From assembly GCA_947501845.1 (NCBI GenBank), contig CANMXP010000003.1, forward strand, positions 248,001 through 312,000: DNA of 64,000 bases. The letters run 5' to 3'. Every line of letters starts with the position of its first letter. The first letter of the stretch is position 1. Position numbers and translations under genes: made by a program. Under the pieces are notes generated by a model. The model was not told the DNA's origin. It did no database searches and was given only the letters and a program-made list of their open reading frames with translations. This document shows positions 40,158 through 49,378 of the stretch, piece by piece. The stretch comes from an uncultured Flavobacteriaceae bacterium. GTDB taxonomy: Bacteria; Bacteroidota; Bacteroidia; Flavobacteriales; Flavobacteriaceae.

Positions 40158-41504
40158 ATGAAACTAAAATCAACACTTATTAAAAATGCGAATATTGTAA
40201 ATGAAGGCGTGATTTTTAATGGAGATATATTAATTGAAGGAGAATACATTAAAAAGATAAGTGATTCAATAAGTGTAAAATCTGCCGATGTACTTGTTGT
40301 AGATGCCGAAGGAAAGTATTTATTACCTGGAGCTATTGATGATCAGGTTCATTTTAGAGAACCAGGATTGACTCATAAAGGTGATATAGAAACAGAATCT
40401 AGAGCAGCTATAGCTGGAGGGATAACCTCATTTATAGAAATGCCAAATACAACCCCTCAAACGACTACTATTGAGAAGTTGGAAGAAAAATTTGAAATAG
40501 CTTCTAAAACATCGTCTGCTAATTATTCGTTTATGTTTGGTGGGACTAATGATAATTTGGATGAAATTTTGAAGTTAGATGTAAATCAAGCTGCTGGTCT
40601 AAAATTATTTTTAGGATCTTCAACTGGTAATATGTTGGTTGACGATCTGGAGGTATTGGAAAAAATTTTCAAAAGTACCAATATGCTTATTTCTGTTCAT
40701 TGTGAAGATGAATCAACTATAAAAAAGAATTTTCAAAAGCATATTGAAACTTATGGAGATGACATACCCATTAAATGTCATCCTATTATAAGAAGTGAAG
40801 AAGCTTGCTATTTATCATCTTCCAGAGCTATAGCGTTGGCAAAAAAAACAGGGGCAAGACTTCATGTGTTTCATCTTTCAACAGGGAAAGAAACTAATTT
40901 GTTTAGCAACAAAATTCCTTTAAAGGAAAAAAGAATTACATCTGAAGTTTGTATACATCATCTGTGGTTTAGTGACGAAGATTATGATAATAAGGGGACT
41001 TTTATAAAGTGGAACCCAGCAGTGAAAACCAAAGAGGATAGAGCCCAATTATGGGATGCTTTATTAGATGATAGGATAGATATTATAGCTACAGACCATG
41101 CGCCACATACTTTAGAGGAAAAGGAAAACGTTTATACTAAAGCACCATCTGGAGGTCCATTGGTACAACATGCGTTACCTGCCATGTTGGAGATGTACCA
41201 TAAGGGTAAAATTTCTGTAGAAAAAGTAGTTGAAAAAATGTGTCATAACCCAGCCATTTTGTTTCAAGTTGCACGAAGAGGTTATATAAAAGAAGGCTAT
41301 TATGCAGATTTGGTGTTAGTAGATTTAAATAGTCCTTGGACTGTAAATAAAGAGAATATTTTATATAAATGTGGGTGGTCCCCTTTTGAAGGTGCTACTT
41401 TTAAATCTAGAATTACACATACATTTTTAAACGGTAGTTTAGTGTATCAAAACTCTAAATTTAACAATATAAAAGCTGCTAAACGATTAACTTTTAATAG
41501 ATGA
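40158..41504 (+). CDS. pyrC: Dihydroorotase
   Basis: 448 residues. A type I (AllB/PyrC-like) amidohydrolase: zinc site DQVHFREPGLTHKGD (about 59-73), SVHCEDE, HVFHLSTG and the DHAPHT motif with the catalytic Asp. It catalyses the cyclisation of carbamoyl-aspartate to dihydroorotate in pyrimidine synthesis. The other amidohydrolases in this family (hydantoinase, allantoinase) are possible alternatives, but the HFREPG and IEMPNT pattern favours dihydroorotase. Cotranscribed with the mannosyltransferase gene. It overlaps the next gene by 4 bases. Confidence 0.93.
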   Translation: MKLKSTLIKNANIVNEGVIFNGDILIEGEYIKKISDSISVKSADVLVVDAEGKYLLPGAIDDQVHFREPGLTHKGDIETESRAAIAGGITSFIEMPNTTPQTTTIEKLEEKFEIASKTSSANYSFMFGGTNDNLDEILKLDVNQAAGLKLFLGSSTGNMLVDDLEVLEKIFKSTNMLISVHCEDESTIKKNFQKHIETYGDDIPIKCHPIIRSEEACYLSSSRAIALAKKTGARLHVFHLSTGKETNLFSNKIPLKEKRITSEVCIHHLWFSDEDYDNKGTFIKWNPAVKTKEDRAQLWDALLDDRIDIIATDHAPHTLEEKENVYTKAPSGGPLVQHALPAMLEMYHKGKISVEKVVEKMCHNPAILFQVARRGYIKEGYYADLVLVDLNSPWTVNKENILYKCGWSPFEGATFKSRITHTFLNGSLVYQNSKFNNIKAAKRLTFNR

Positions 41505-42073
41505 TTTTATTAAGACGACTTACCATATATTTAAGCATTATTATAGCCGTTTTAGCCTGCTATGATATAGAAAAGCCAAAAAAACCTGATAATTTGATCT
41601 CCAAGGAGAAAATGGTCGGTATTTTGATTGATGCTAAAATAATAGCATCGGCAAGTTCTGCAAATAGAAAAATAATGGAAGATCGTGGGGTTAAATTAAA
41701 TACATATGTATACACGAAGCACCAGATAGATAGCTTACAGTTTGCATTAAGTAATGATTATTATGCATTTCATGTAAAAGAGTATGAAGAGATTTATGAA
41801 AAGGTTAAGGACAGCTTAGGAAAACTTCTGGTCAAGGCTAAAGAAGAGGAGGAAGAAGAGAGAAAAGAGAAAGAAAAGAGAAGGGAGGACTCGCTTAGAG
41901 TTGTCTTTAAAGAAAAGGATTCTTTAAGTTTGTTCAGAATTAGAGATTCATTAAAGGTACAGGCTATAAAGGATTCAATAACTTATATGTTAATAGATAA
42001 CAGGCTCGAAGAATTAAGGAAATTAATAAAAGAAGAGCCTATTTCTTCAGATAAAGAAGACCAACAGAAGTAA
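41501..42073 (+). CDS. DUF4296 lipoprotein
   Basis: 190 residues. A short signal peptide ends at the lipobox VLAC (about residue 20). The DUF4296 domain follows (PDNLISKEKMVGILIDAKII, then HQIDSLQFALSNDYYAFHVK), about 100 residues. The rest is an extreme Glu/Lys/Arg-rich helix (from KEEEEEERKEKEKRREDSL). The family is found in Bacteroidota behind pyrC and has no known function. The start overlaps the stop of pyrC (ATGA-type). The 3' end overlaps the convergent epimerase gene by 35 bases. Confidence 0.88.
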   Translation: MILLRRLTIYLSIIIAVLACYDIEKPKKPDNLISKEKMVGILIDAKIIASASSANRKIMEDRGVKLNTYVYTKHQIDSLQFALSNDYYAFHVKEYEEIYEKVKDSLGKLLVKAKEEEEEERKEKEKRREDSLRVVFKEKDSLSLFRIRDSLKVQAIKDSITYMLIDNRLEELRKLIKEEPISSDKEDQQK

Positions 42074-43043
42074 TGGTTTCATCTATAGATTTAAACTTAT
42101 AATTTAAAGCTGTTTTAATTTTTTTATTACTATAATTTTTTTCTGTCGATAAAGATGTCACAATATGCTTGGTTAATTGTCTTCGTTTGCCTGTTAATTT
42201 AGTTTTTAACCAGTCCAGTTTCCAAGCCAGCTTTAATAACGAGTTACTAGCCATTTTTTCTGGAGGTTTTACATGAACAGATTTAGATAAAGTCTGTAAA
42301 AATTGTTTATAAGTCCAGTTTTCGGCAACTAACAAAAAACGCTCGTTTATAATATCACTTTTAGTAAGTGCTATCATGATTGAAACAACATCCTCAACAG
42401 CTATAAGAGCAATGGTTCCTGATGTGAAATATTTGAAACCCTTATGCGCCTTTTTAAAAAAACTGCCAGTTCCGTAGCGCCAAATACCTGCACCTAAGAT
42501 AACGCTAGGGTTAACAATTACAACATTAAGACCTTCTTGGGTAGCACGCCAAACTTCCATTTCTGCACCATATTTTGTAATGGCGTAAACGCTATTGTCA
42601 TCTTCAGGATTCCATATGGTTTCTTCTGTAATTTCTTCATTATTAATAGGACTTCCTATAGTGGCAATAGAACTTACATAGCAAAGTTTGCTAATTGTAT
42701 TTGACAAACAGAGATTAACAATGTTTGCAGTTCCTTCAATATTTGTTTTTCGTAATGTCTGATATTTATCTGGTTCAAAAGACACAAATGCAGCACAATG
42801 GTATACGTGGGTAATTCCTATAAACGCTTCAGACAAAGAAGGGATATCTAAAAGATCTGCCTGCACCCATTCAATAGCTTTAAAAAGAGATTCATAGTTA
42901 GACGTATAGGTAGAAAAAACAGATTTTACATTAGCAAGTTTACGTTCTGTTCTATAGATAGCTCTAACTTTTTCATTATCACTTACAAGTTTATAAAGTA
43001 AATGAGAACCAACTAAACCAGTACTTCCTGTTACTAAAATCAT
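42039..43043 (-). CDS. NAD-dependent epimerase/dehydratase family protein
   Basis: 334 residues, extended SDR. Rossmann motif TGSTGLVGSHLLYKL (about 5-19), the catalytic YAITKYGAE (Tyr-x-x-x-Lys, about 178-186) and NPSVILGAGIW. It resembles the dihydroflavonol-4-reductase-like/3beta-HSD group rather than a UDP-sugar epimerase. The substrate is unknown. Its 3' end overlaps the DUF4296 gene by 35 bases, so antisense pairing of the two mRNAs is possible. Confidence 0.9.
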   Translation of the reverse strand: MILVTGSTGLVGSHLLYKLVSDNEKVRAIYRTERKLANVKSVFSTYTSNYESLFKAIEWVQADLLDIPSLSEAFIGITHVYHCAAFVSFEPDKYQTLRKTNIEGTANIVNLCLSNTISKLCYVSSIATIGSPINNEEITEETIWNPEDDNSVYAITKYGAEMEVWRATQEGLNVVIVNPSVILGAGIWRYGTGSFFKKAHKGFKYFTSGTIALIAVEDVVSIMIALTKSDIINERFLLVAENWTYKQFLQTLSKSVHVKPPEKMASNSLLKLAWKLDWLKTKLTGKRRQLTKHIVTSLSTEKNYSNKKIKTALNYKFKSIDETITSVGLLYLKK

Positions 43044-43156
43044 GCAACGAAAGTAATAAATATTTTAAGAGTACTTAGGTTCAAATAATATCTATATGAA
43101 TTTTTATTCTTCGTTTTCTTAATTTCTGCTGAAGCCAAACCGAAAGAAGATAATGA

Positions 43157-43174
43157 CAATTTCAATTGAAATTG
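43157..43174. promoter_or_regulatory. 18-base perfect palindrome, possible operator
   Basis: CAATTTCAATTGAAATTG is its own reverse complement. It is in the region between two divergent genes, about 120 bases from the epimerase start and 150 bases from the tyrS start. Confidence 0.3.
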
Positions 43175-43294
43175 AGAATGTATAAAAGTACATAGATGTC
43201 CGTTCGAGCCATAGTCTAGAGTTATTTTTGTGCATCTTCATATTTTTCGAATAAAGAATTATTCATAATACCTAAGTAATTATACATTGATTTT

Positions 43295-43302
43295 TATCTT
43301 TG
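43295..43302 (+). promoter_or_regulatory. Candidate -7 box (TATCTTTG) for tyrS
   Basis: An exact TAnnTTTG match 20 bases before the tyrS ATG at 43323. Confidence 0.45.
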
Positions 43303-43322
43303 CATAGTTTTGTAAAAATTGA

Positions 43323-44624
43323 ATGATAATGATAAAGAATTTTGTTGAAGAATTAACATGGAGAGGTATGATACATACCGTAATGCCTGGAGCAGAAGAG
43401 CATTTAATGGAGCGTATGCGTAGTGCTTATGTGGGTTTTGATCCTACAGCTGATTCTTTACATATTGGAAATCTGGTTCCAATTATGCTTTTGGCACATT
43501 ACCAACGTTGTGGACATAGACCAGTTGCTTTAGTTGGAGGTGCTACAGGAATGATTGGAGACCCATCAGGTAAATCCAATGAACGTAATTTGTTAGATGA
43601 AAAAACATTACGACATAATCAAGAAGCCATTAAAAATCAGTTGTCACATTTTCTGGATTTTGAAAGTAATGCTGAAAATGCAGCACTTTTAGTGAATAAT
43701 TACGATTGGATGAAAGATTTTTCATTTCTTGAATTTATTCGTGATGTGGGTAAACACATTACTGTAAACTATATGATGGCAAAAGATTCTGTGAAAAACA
43801 GAATTTCATCTGAGTCGTCTGAAGGTATGAGTTTTACCGAGTTTACGTACCAATTAGTTCAAGGGTATGATTTTCTTCATTTATATAAAGAAAGTGATTG
43901 CTCAATACAAATGGGTGGAAGCGACCAATGGGGAAATATTACAACGGGTACAGAGTTAATTAGAAGGATAGACAGCGGAAAAGGGTTTGCTATTACCTGC
44001 CCATTAATCACAAAATCTGATGGTTCTAAGTTTGGGAAATCGGAAGGAGGGAATGTCTGGTTAGATGCCAACAGAACATCACCTTATAAATTCTATCAAT
44101 ATTGGTTGAACTCTAGTGATGAAGATGCTGAAAAGTATATTAAGATTTTTACTTTTTTGACTCAAGAAGAAATTAGTGGGTTAACAGAGACACATAAAGA
44201 AGCACCTCATTTGCGTGTTTTACAAAAGCGTTTAGCAGAAGAGATTACAATGATGGTACATTCTAAAGACGATTTAGAAAATGCCATAAAAGCCAGTAAT
44301 ATTCTTTTTGGAAAATCTACTAGTAATGATTTAAAGGAACTAAATGAGCAAACATTTTTAGATGTGTTCGATGGTGTGCCACAAACGGCAATACCTCAGT
44401 CGGATATAGACGATGGCTTAGATATTATTGCTGCTTTAGCAGAAAAAGGAGGGTTTTTAAAATCTAACGGCGAAGCTAGGAGAGCCCTTAAAGAAAACTC
44501 CATTTCTGTAAATAAAGAGAAAGTAAGGGATGATTATCGCATTACTTCAAAAGATCTAATTAATGATAAGTTCATATTATTACAGCGAGGTAAGAAAAAT
44601 TATTTCGTTTTACGAATTAAATAA
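43323..44624 (+). CDS. tyrS: Tyrosyl-tRNA synthetase
   Basis: 433 residues. Class I synthetase. HIGH-type motif HIGN (about 47-50), tyrosine-specific region [18 protein letters not shown], the [10 protein letters not shown] motif and the KFGKS version of KMSKS (about 240). A C-terminal S4 RNA-binding domain ([20 protein letters not shown]). The start could be either ATG at 43323 or 43329. Transcription is closed by a palindromic terminator. It charges tRNA-Tyr. Confidence 0.97.
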   Translation: MIMIKNFVEELTWRGMIHTVMPGAEEHLMERMRSAYVGFDPTADSLHIGNLVPIMLLAHYQRCGHRPVALVGGATGMIGDPSGKSNERNLLDEKTLRHNQEAIKNQLSHFLDFESNAENAALLVNNYDWMKDFSFLEFIRDVGKHITVNYMMAKDSVKNRISSESSEGMSFTEFTYQLVQGYDFLHLYKESDCSIQMGGSDQWGNITTGTELIRRIDSGKGFAITCPLITKSDGSKFGKSEGGNVWLDANRTSPYKFYQYWLNSSDEDAEKYIKIFTFLTQEEISGLTETHKEAPHLRVLQKRLAEEITMMVHSKDDLENAIKASNILFGKSTSNDLKELNEQTFLDVFDGVPQTAIPQSDIDDGLDIIAALAEKGGFLKSNGEARRALKENSISVNKEKVRDDYRITSKDLINDKFILLQRGKKNYFVLRIK

Positions 44625-44630
44625 AACTAG

Positions 44631-44657
44631 CAAAGCCTGATTTTAAATCAGGCTTTG
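44631..44657 (+). terminator. Terminator-like hairpin after tyrS
   Basis: At least 10 bp of perfect stem (CAAAGCCTGA / TCAGGCTTTG) around an AT-only centre. The U-run after it is weak (TATTTAA). Confidence 0.6.
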
Positions 44658-44775
44658 TATTTAACCAACCAACTAAAAACTAATTTTTCTTTTTCTTAGC
44701 TGGTAATTTTGTCGTAGCTATTTTAAATAACTTACACAAAGATTAAATTATTTTGAATAAGCTTGTAGCTAGCAA

Positions 44776-45756
44776 TTAAAGCACCATAAGATTGCACCCA
44801 CGAATATCCGAATTGTCAAACCTGCCAATAACTTCAAACGTACCATCATCATTAACGCGCCCTAAATCTTGAGTGGCAATAAAAGAACAAGAATTGATAT
44901 TTGCCAGATCAATAATATTGATGCCGCCCGTTTTACCTGTTGCTTGTATGGAAAGAGGGTCCTCGGTGTCTCGTGTTAAAATACGCATCCAATTAGGGGA
45001 ATTAAAAAGACCGTGACCTTTAGAGTAACCTTGACTTAAAAGCTCAGTCATACCATATTCGCTATGAATCGAGCTAACTCCGAAACCTGTTTTCAATTTT
45101 GTATGCAAATCTTCCCTAATAAGTTCTTTCCTTCTGCCCTTCATGCCACCAGTTTCCATAATAATGGTATGGTTTAAATTAAACTGATAAGCTTCAACCA
45201 AGTCTAATAGAGCAAAAGACACCCCTATTAATAAGGTTTTTTTTCCATCTGAATCCAGCCTTTTTAACGTATCTTTTAATTCCGCATAGTTATTTAAATA
45301 AAAGCCACTTTCTGTATATTTTGATTGTTTAATCATGGCATCTACCATATATATTAATGAAGAGCCTTCCCGTTCTAAATAAGCTGGTAGTAATGCCAGA
45401 ACGACAAATTCTTCAATAGGACCATAGAATTGCTGAAATCCTTTAGTGAAACTTTGGGTGTAAATATCTAAATCTGTTACATGATGTTTGCTAGTAATAT
45501 TTCCAGTAGTGCCAGAGCTTGAAAAAGTGGTTTTAATGGCATCTTTGGAACTCAGTATGTCATGAGATTTAAAGAACTGAATAGGTAAAAAAGGAATGTC
45601 CTTTACGTTTTTTACACCGCTGGGATGTACATATAGTAAATCGCAAAAAGAACGATAAATACGATTGTTTTCAAATTGAAATTTGAAAATATTCAGAGCT
45701 AAATCTTCAAACTCTGTTTGATTATCAATATTGAAAATAGAATTAGTGTCAATCAT
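44776..45756 (-). CDS. LuxE-like acyl-protein synthetase / acyltransferase
   Basis: 326 residues of the LuxE / acyl-protein synthetase type. The adenylate-forming signature FSSSGTTGNITSKHHV (near residue 82) and the LYVHPSGVKNVKDIPFLPIQF N-terminal pattern support it. It activates a carboxylic acid as acyl-AMP. In luminescent bacteria LuxE makes fatty aldehyde with LuxC and LuxD, but none of these are here. In Bacteroidota such proteins occur alone or in polysaccharide or lipid clusters. The substrate is unknown. It stands alone. Confidence 0.85.
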   Translation of the reverse strand: MIDTNSIFNIDNQTEFEDLALNIFKFQFENNRIYRSFCDLLYVHPSGVKNVKDIPFLPIQFFKSHDILSSKDAIKTTFSSSGTTGNITSKHHVTDLDIYTQSFTKGFQQFYGPIEEFVVLALLPAYLEREGSSLIYMVDAMIKQSKYTESGFYLNNYAELKDTLKRLDSDGKKTLLIGVSFALLDLVEAYQFNLNHTIIMETGGMKGRRKELIREDLHTKLKTGFGVSSIHSEYGMTELLSQGYSKGHGLFNSPNWMRILTRDTEDPLSIQATGKTGGINIIDLANINSCSFIATQDLGRVNDDGTFEVIGRFDNSDIRGCNLMVL

Positions 45757-45842
45757 AATTAATCGAAAAGAATCCCTCTAGATTTTATCTTAAGAATAGT
45801 CTTTAAGAAGTTTTTTATTAGAAAGACAAAAGTATGTAAAAT

Positions 45843-45872
45843 AAAAAAGCGCTACCATTGGTAACGCTTTTA
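45843..45872 (-). terminator. Intrinsic terminator after the T9SS-domain gene
   Basis: A 12-bp stem with one mismatch (AAAAGCGCTACC / GGTAACGCTTTT), 3-base loop. Read on the minus strand it is followed by a T-rich run. Confidence 0.72.
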
Positions 45873-45891
45873 AAATTTATGAATTGTGATA

Positions 45892-46233
45892 TTACTTGAT
45901 CACTAATTTTCTTGTTTCGCTAATTTCATTTTCGGTAATCTTCAAAATATAAACACCTTTACGCAAATTTGAAATCTTTAACTCTCTGCCAGTTAAAATC
46001 GTAGAATAAACTTTTTTACCTAAAACGTCAAAGAACTCAATTTTTTTAGTCAAATTACGTTTTGATGTTAAATATACGAATGTTCTATTGCTGCTAGCAG
46101 GGTTCGGGTATATAGATAAGCCTTCTATATTTTGACCAATAGCAACCTTATCAACATTGCTTTGAGCGAACCCGTATTGAGTTGCTGATAGTGTTAATGC
46201 TAAAAATAAAATGAATAAGTAGTTTTTTTTCAT
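45892..46233 (-). CDS. Minimal protein: signal peptide plus T9SS type A sorting domain
   Basis: 113 residues. A signal peptide (about 24 residues, ending in AQS) is followed after only about 15 residues by a complete T9SS type A sorting domain (SIYPNPASSNRTFVYL, KKIEFFDVLGKKVYS, ISNLRKGVYILKI, TRKLVIK). There is essentially no cargo domain between. It should be exported by the type IX system to the cell surface or medium. Possible explanations are a truncated gene or a real small surface protein. It has its own terminator. The gene is divergent from the response regulator. Confidence 0.88.
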   Translation of the reverse strand: MKKNYLFILFLALTLSATQYGFAQSNVDKVAIGQNIEGLSIYPNPASSNRTFVYLTSKRNLTKKIEFFDVLGKKVYSTILTGRELKISNLRKGVYILKITENEISETRKLVIK

Positions 46234-46437
46234 ACGTTTTATTCGGTACCATAAAGGTAATAAATTACTACAAAAGTGATGCCAAAAAAGTGTTAAAGAT
46301 TTCGTTATTTGGTCGAAAGTTTAATTTACTGTATCTTGTTTGTTACGTTAATGTTATTAATTTTGAAATATCAATAAAACGGTATTATTTAGTTTTATCT
46401 TTACTTTAAGAAATAAATTATAATTTGTTATTTAAGT

Positions 46438-47118
46438 ATGAAAAAGAATGATATTAAAATATTATTAGTTGATGATGAGCCTGATATTTTAGAAATTGTA
46501 GGATATAATTTGTCAAGTGAAGGTTATCAGGTTATTACTGCGGAGAATGGTCATGAAGGCGTTAAAAAAGCAAAGAAGGAGCTACCGCAATTAATCATTC
46601 TAGATGTCATGATGCCAGAAATGGATGGTATTGAAGCTTGTGAATTAATTCGGAAAAGTCCAGATTTAAAAAATAGTATAATTACTTTTTTAACAGCAAG
46701 AGGAGAAGATTATTCTCAGGTTGCTGGTTTTGATGCAGGTGCAGATGACTACATAACAAAGCCAATAAAACCTAAAGTTTTAGTTAGTAAAGTAAAAGCA
46801 CTTTTAAGACGTTTTAAAGAAGAAGATGTAACAGATACTGTTAAAATAGGGAGCTTGGTAATAAATAGAGATGAGTATAAGATCATTTCAAAAGGAGAAG
46901 AAATCGTTTTACCAAGAAAAGAATTTGAATTACTATCTTTATTGGCATCAAAACCAGGGAAAGTTTTTAAAAGAGATGAGATTCTTGATGCCGTTTGGGG
47001 TAACGAGGTTGTTGTTGGAGGTAGAACAATCGATGTACACATTCGTAAATTGAGAGAAAAATTAGGAGATAAAAGTTTTAAAACCATAAAAGGAGTAGGC
47101 TACAAGTTTGTAGAATAA
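46438..47118 (+). CDS. OmpR/PhoB-type response regulator
   Basis: 226 residues. A receiver domain (1-120): acidic pair DDE at 11-13, phospho-acceptor Asp in IILDVMMPEMDG (about residue 54), Thr in FLTARGED and Lys in ITKPIKPK. A winged-helix Trans_reg_C domain (about 130-226) with GGRTIDVHIRKLREKLGD. Its stop is directly followed by the ATG of the kinase gene. The pair resembles PhoB-PhoR in arrangement, but no phosphate genes are close, so the regulon is not assigned. Confidence 0.96.
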   Translation: MKKNDIKILLVDDEPDILEIVGYNLSSEGYQVITAENGHEGVKKAKKELPQLIILDVMMPEMDGIEACELIRKSPDLKNSIITFLTARGEDYSQVAGFDAGADDYITKPIKPKVLVSKVKALLRRFKEEDVTDTVKIGSLVINRDEYKIISKGEEIVLPRKEFELLSLLASKPGKVFKRDEILDAVWGNEVVVGGRTIDVHIRKLREKLGDKSFKTIKGVGYKFVE

Positions 47119-48162
47119 ATGCAGACAAAATTTAAAAGATCATATAGGTTTTCTATAAAAACGTCACTATATATAACCTTATATACAACGCTCTTAATGA
47201 GTGTTTTTTTATATTATTTATATGAGTTTAAGTGGCTTCATTTACTTGCCTTTGCTGTAAGTGTTTATGTTTTTTCTTTTGTTGTAATTCAGTTTAGTGT
47301 TGAACGGTTTATATATAAACGTGTTAAAAAAATATACGATGATTTAACACTTTTAGAATCGGCTAGTTTAAACAAGGGACCTATTACGACAGATATGCGA
47401 ACATTAACCCAAGAGATTGACAAGTTTGCAAAAGATAAAAAGATTGAAATAGAGACTTTAAAAGTTCGTGAAAAGTATAGGAAAGAGTTTTTAGGAAACG
47501 TGTCTCATGAACTAAAAACACCATTATTTACAGTACAGGGATATGTTCTTACATTACTGGATGGCGCTATGAATGATGAAAGATTACGGGGGAAATATTT
47601 AGAAAGAGCAAGCAAAGGTATTGAACGATTAGGTTACATTATCAAAGATTTAGATATGATCACTAAATTAGAAGTTGGTGATTTAAGTTTGAATATAGAA
47701 GAATTTGACATTGTAGAATTGGTTAAAAATGTATTCGAAATGTTGGAGATGAAAGCCAGTAAAAAAAGAATCACACTTACTTTTGATACCGAATACAAAG
47801 AAAAAGTGTTGGTTAAAGCTGATAAAGAACGCATACAGCAAGTATTGGCAAACCTTATAGTTAACTCTTTAAAATACGGAAGAGAAAAAGGTACTACAGA
47901 AGTTAGTATCGAAAACTTAATAAAGAACAAGGTTATTGTTCGTGTTACAGATAATGGTGAGGGGATTGGAAAAATGCATCTACCTCGTTTATTTGAGCGT
48001 TTCTATAGAGTAGACAAAAGTGGTTCTCGTAAAGAGGGGGGATCTGGATTAGGACTTTCCATTGTAAAACATATTATTGAAGCTCATGACGAAAAAATAT
48101 ATGTGGAAAGTGAGTTTGGAGTAGGTAGCGAGTTCTCATTCACTCTCGAAAAGGTGGAATAG
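47119..48162 (+). CDS. Sensor histidine kinase paired with the OmpR-type regulator
   Basis: 347 residues. Two TM helices (about 15-32 and 38-58) with almost no periplasmic loop. H-box LGNVSHELKTPLFTVQGY with His130; N-box VLANLIVNSLKYG; G1 DNGEGIG; F-box LFERFYRVDKSG; G2 EGGSGLGLSIVKH. All are intact. With no sensor domain outside the membrane, signal input may come from the membrane or from partner proteins. Zero spacing from the regulator gene indicates coupled translation. The 3' end overlaps the convergent glycosyltransferase gene by 27 bases. Confidence 0.95.
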   Translation: MQTKFKRSYRFSIKTSLYITLYTTLLMSVFLYYLYEFKWLHLLAFAVSVYVFSFVVIQFSVERFIYKRVKKIYDDLTLLESASLNKGPITTDMRTLTQEIDKFAKDKKIEIETLKVREKYRKEFLGNVSHELKTPLFTVQGYVLTLLDGAMNDERLRGKYLERASKGIERLGYIIKDLDMITKLEVGDLSLNIEEFDIVELVKNVFEMLEMKASKKRITLTFDTEYKEKVLVKADKERIQQVLANLIVNSLKYGREKGTTEVSIENLIKNKVIVRVTDNGEGIGKMHLPRLFERFYRVDKSGSRKEGGSGLGLSIVKHIIEAHDEKIYVESEFGVGSEFSFTLEKVE

Positions 48163-49191
48163 TTTTTTGAAATTGACACGACGATTAAACGCGCTTAAGC
48201 CTTTAAAAGATGTAATGTTTTTTAATTTATTCAATGTAAAATCATCTTGTTTACAACTTGGAACTAATTTTAAGTCTTCTAGTTTTTTTGCCAAATATTC
48301 TTGCTCAAATTGCCCTGGAGTCGGAATGAAAAAAGCTTTTTTGTTAAGTTTTGCTAAATCCATAATGGTTGTATAACCAGATCTGGACAAAATCAACCCA
48401 CTCTGATTAATGGTTTTTTCTAATAAATTAGAGGTCATAAAATTATAGATCGTCATATTTCCTATAATCTGAATAGTTTGTTCTCTATCCATAACGCCTT
48501 TAACAAAAACAATTTTCCCCGTATAATTTTTTAGCTCTAAAAGTAAGGTTTCTTCAAGTAGCGTGCGTTGTGGTTCTGGACCAGAAAGCAACACCATTAA
48601 ATCGTTTACAATATTTAAATGCTTCTTTTCAAACCTACTCAAAGGTCCGATATACTTTGTAGGTATTTCAAAATTATCAGTATGCCCAAGTTTTCCACTT
48701 AAATTAATAGCGCCCTCGGTATCAGGAACCCAGCATTCATTAAATTTTTTAATGATTTTTTGATGCATTTTAGTGCTTAGCCATGTTGTGCTGCCTGTTA
48801 AAACATTTAATTGATGCGTTATAAAAACCGATGGTACTTTCTTGCTATAAACCCCCAGTCGGTTATCGGAAATAATACCTTTAATATTATGGGTTTCTAC
48901 AATAAACTTTGTTACTTTTTTCTCGGCTTTAATAGCTTTAAGGAGTTTAGGAGAGTCTTTAATCATTTTTAATTTAAAGTGCTTTCCTTTTTTGGCATAG
49001 GTAATATTGTAAGATGGTAGCTCTATAGACGAAAGACTAGGGAATTCTTTTTGTAAAAGCGTTAATGCTACGCCATCACTAGCAATAATAGGCTGAAAGC
49101 CATGTTTTATTAACTCATAAATAATAGGGATACATCTTGTGGCATGCCCTAGTCCCCAATTTAAAGGCGCGACTAAAATTCTTTTTTTCAT
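48136..49191 (-). CDS. GT-B glycosyltransferase (MurG/UGT-like)
   Basis: 351 residues. The start RILVAPLNWGLGHATRCIPI is the GT-B donor-side glycine-rich loop of MurG-like or UDP-glucosyltransferase-like enzymes, and the C-terminal segment ILSRSGYTTIMDLAKLNKKAFFIPTPGQFEQEY corresponds to the nucleotide-sugar-binding motif. The substrate is unknown. The true murG should be in the division and cell wall cluster, so this is a paralogue. Cytoplasmic or membrane-associated. Convergent with the kinase gene. Confidence 0.87.
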   Translation of the reverse strand: MKKRILVAPLNWGLGHATRCIPIIYELIKHGFQPIIASDGVALTLLQKEFPSLSSIELPSYNITYAKKGKHFKLKMIKDSPKLLKAIKAEKKVTKFIVETHNIKGIISDNRLGVYSKKVPSVFITHQLNVLTGSTTWLSTKMHQKIIKKFNECWVPDTEGAINLSGKLGHTDNFEIPTKYIGPLSRFEKKHLNIVNDLMVLLSGPEPQRTLLEETLLLELKNYTGKIVFVKGVMDREQTIQIIGNMTIYNFMTSNLLEKTINQSGLILSRSGYTTIMDLAKLNKKAFFIPTPGQFEQEYLAKKLEDLKLVPSCKQDDFTLNKLKNITSFKGLSAFNRRVNFKKLFHLFESE

Positions 49192-49378
49192 AAATAGTTG
49201 AGGCGTGTCTTTTTGTAAAAAGCCAAGATTTTAGCTAAATCTTCTATCTAATTTAAGTATAAACTAAATCAAAAAAAGATATGGATGCAACCTTTCACGC
49301 AAGTTTTCAGTAAAATCAAAGATAAGCATATTAACACTCTCGTATATTTCCTTAATTTTACCAAAATTTTAAATAATA

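Larger units (their letters stand above)
43044..43322. other. Divergent spacer between epimerase and tyrS genes
   Basis: 279 bases without a gene. It contains an 18-base perfect palindrome CAATTTCAATTGAAATTG at 43157-43174, possibly an operator, and the tyrS -7 box at 43295. No other structure is evident. Confidence 0.55.

Noticed and set aside
46749-47087. Antisense ORF of 112 codons within the OmpR-type regulator
   Set aside because: Shadow of a well-supported gene; Leu/Ser-rich composition of an antisense reading.
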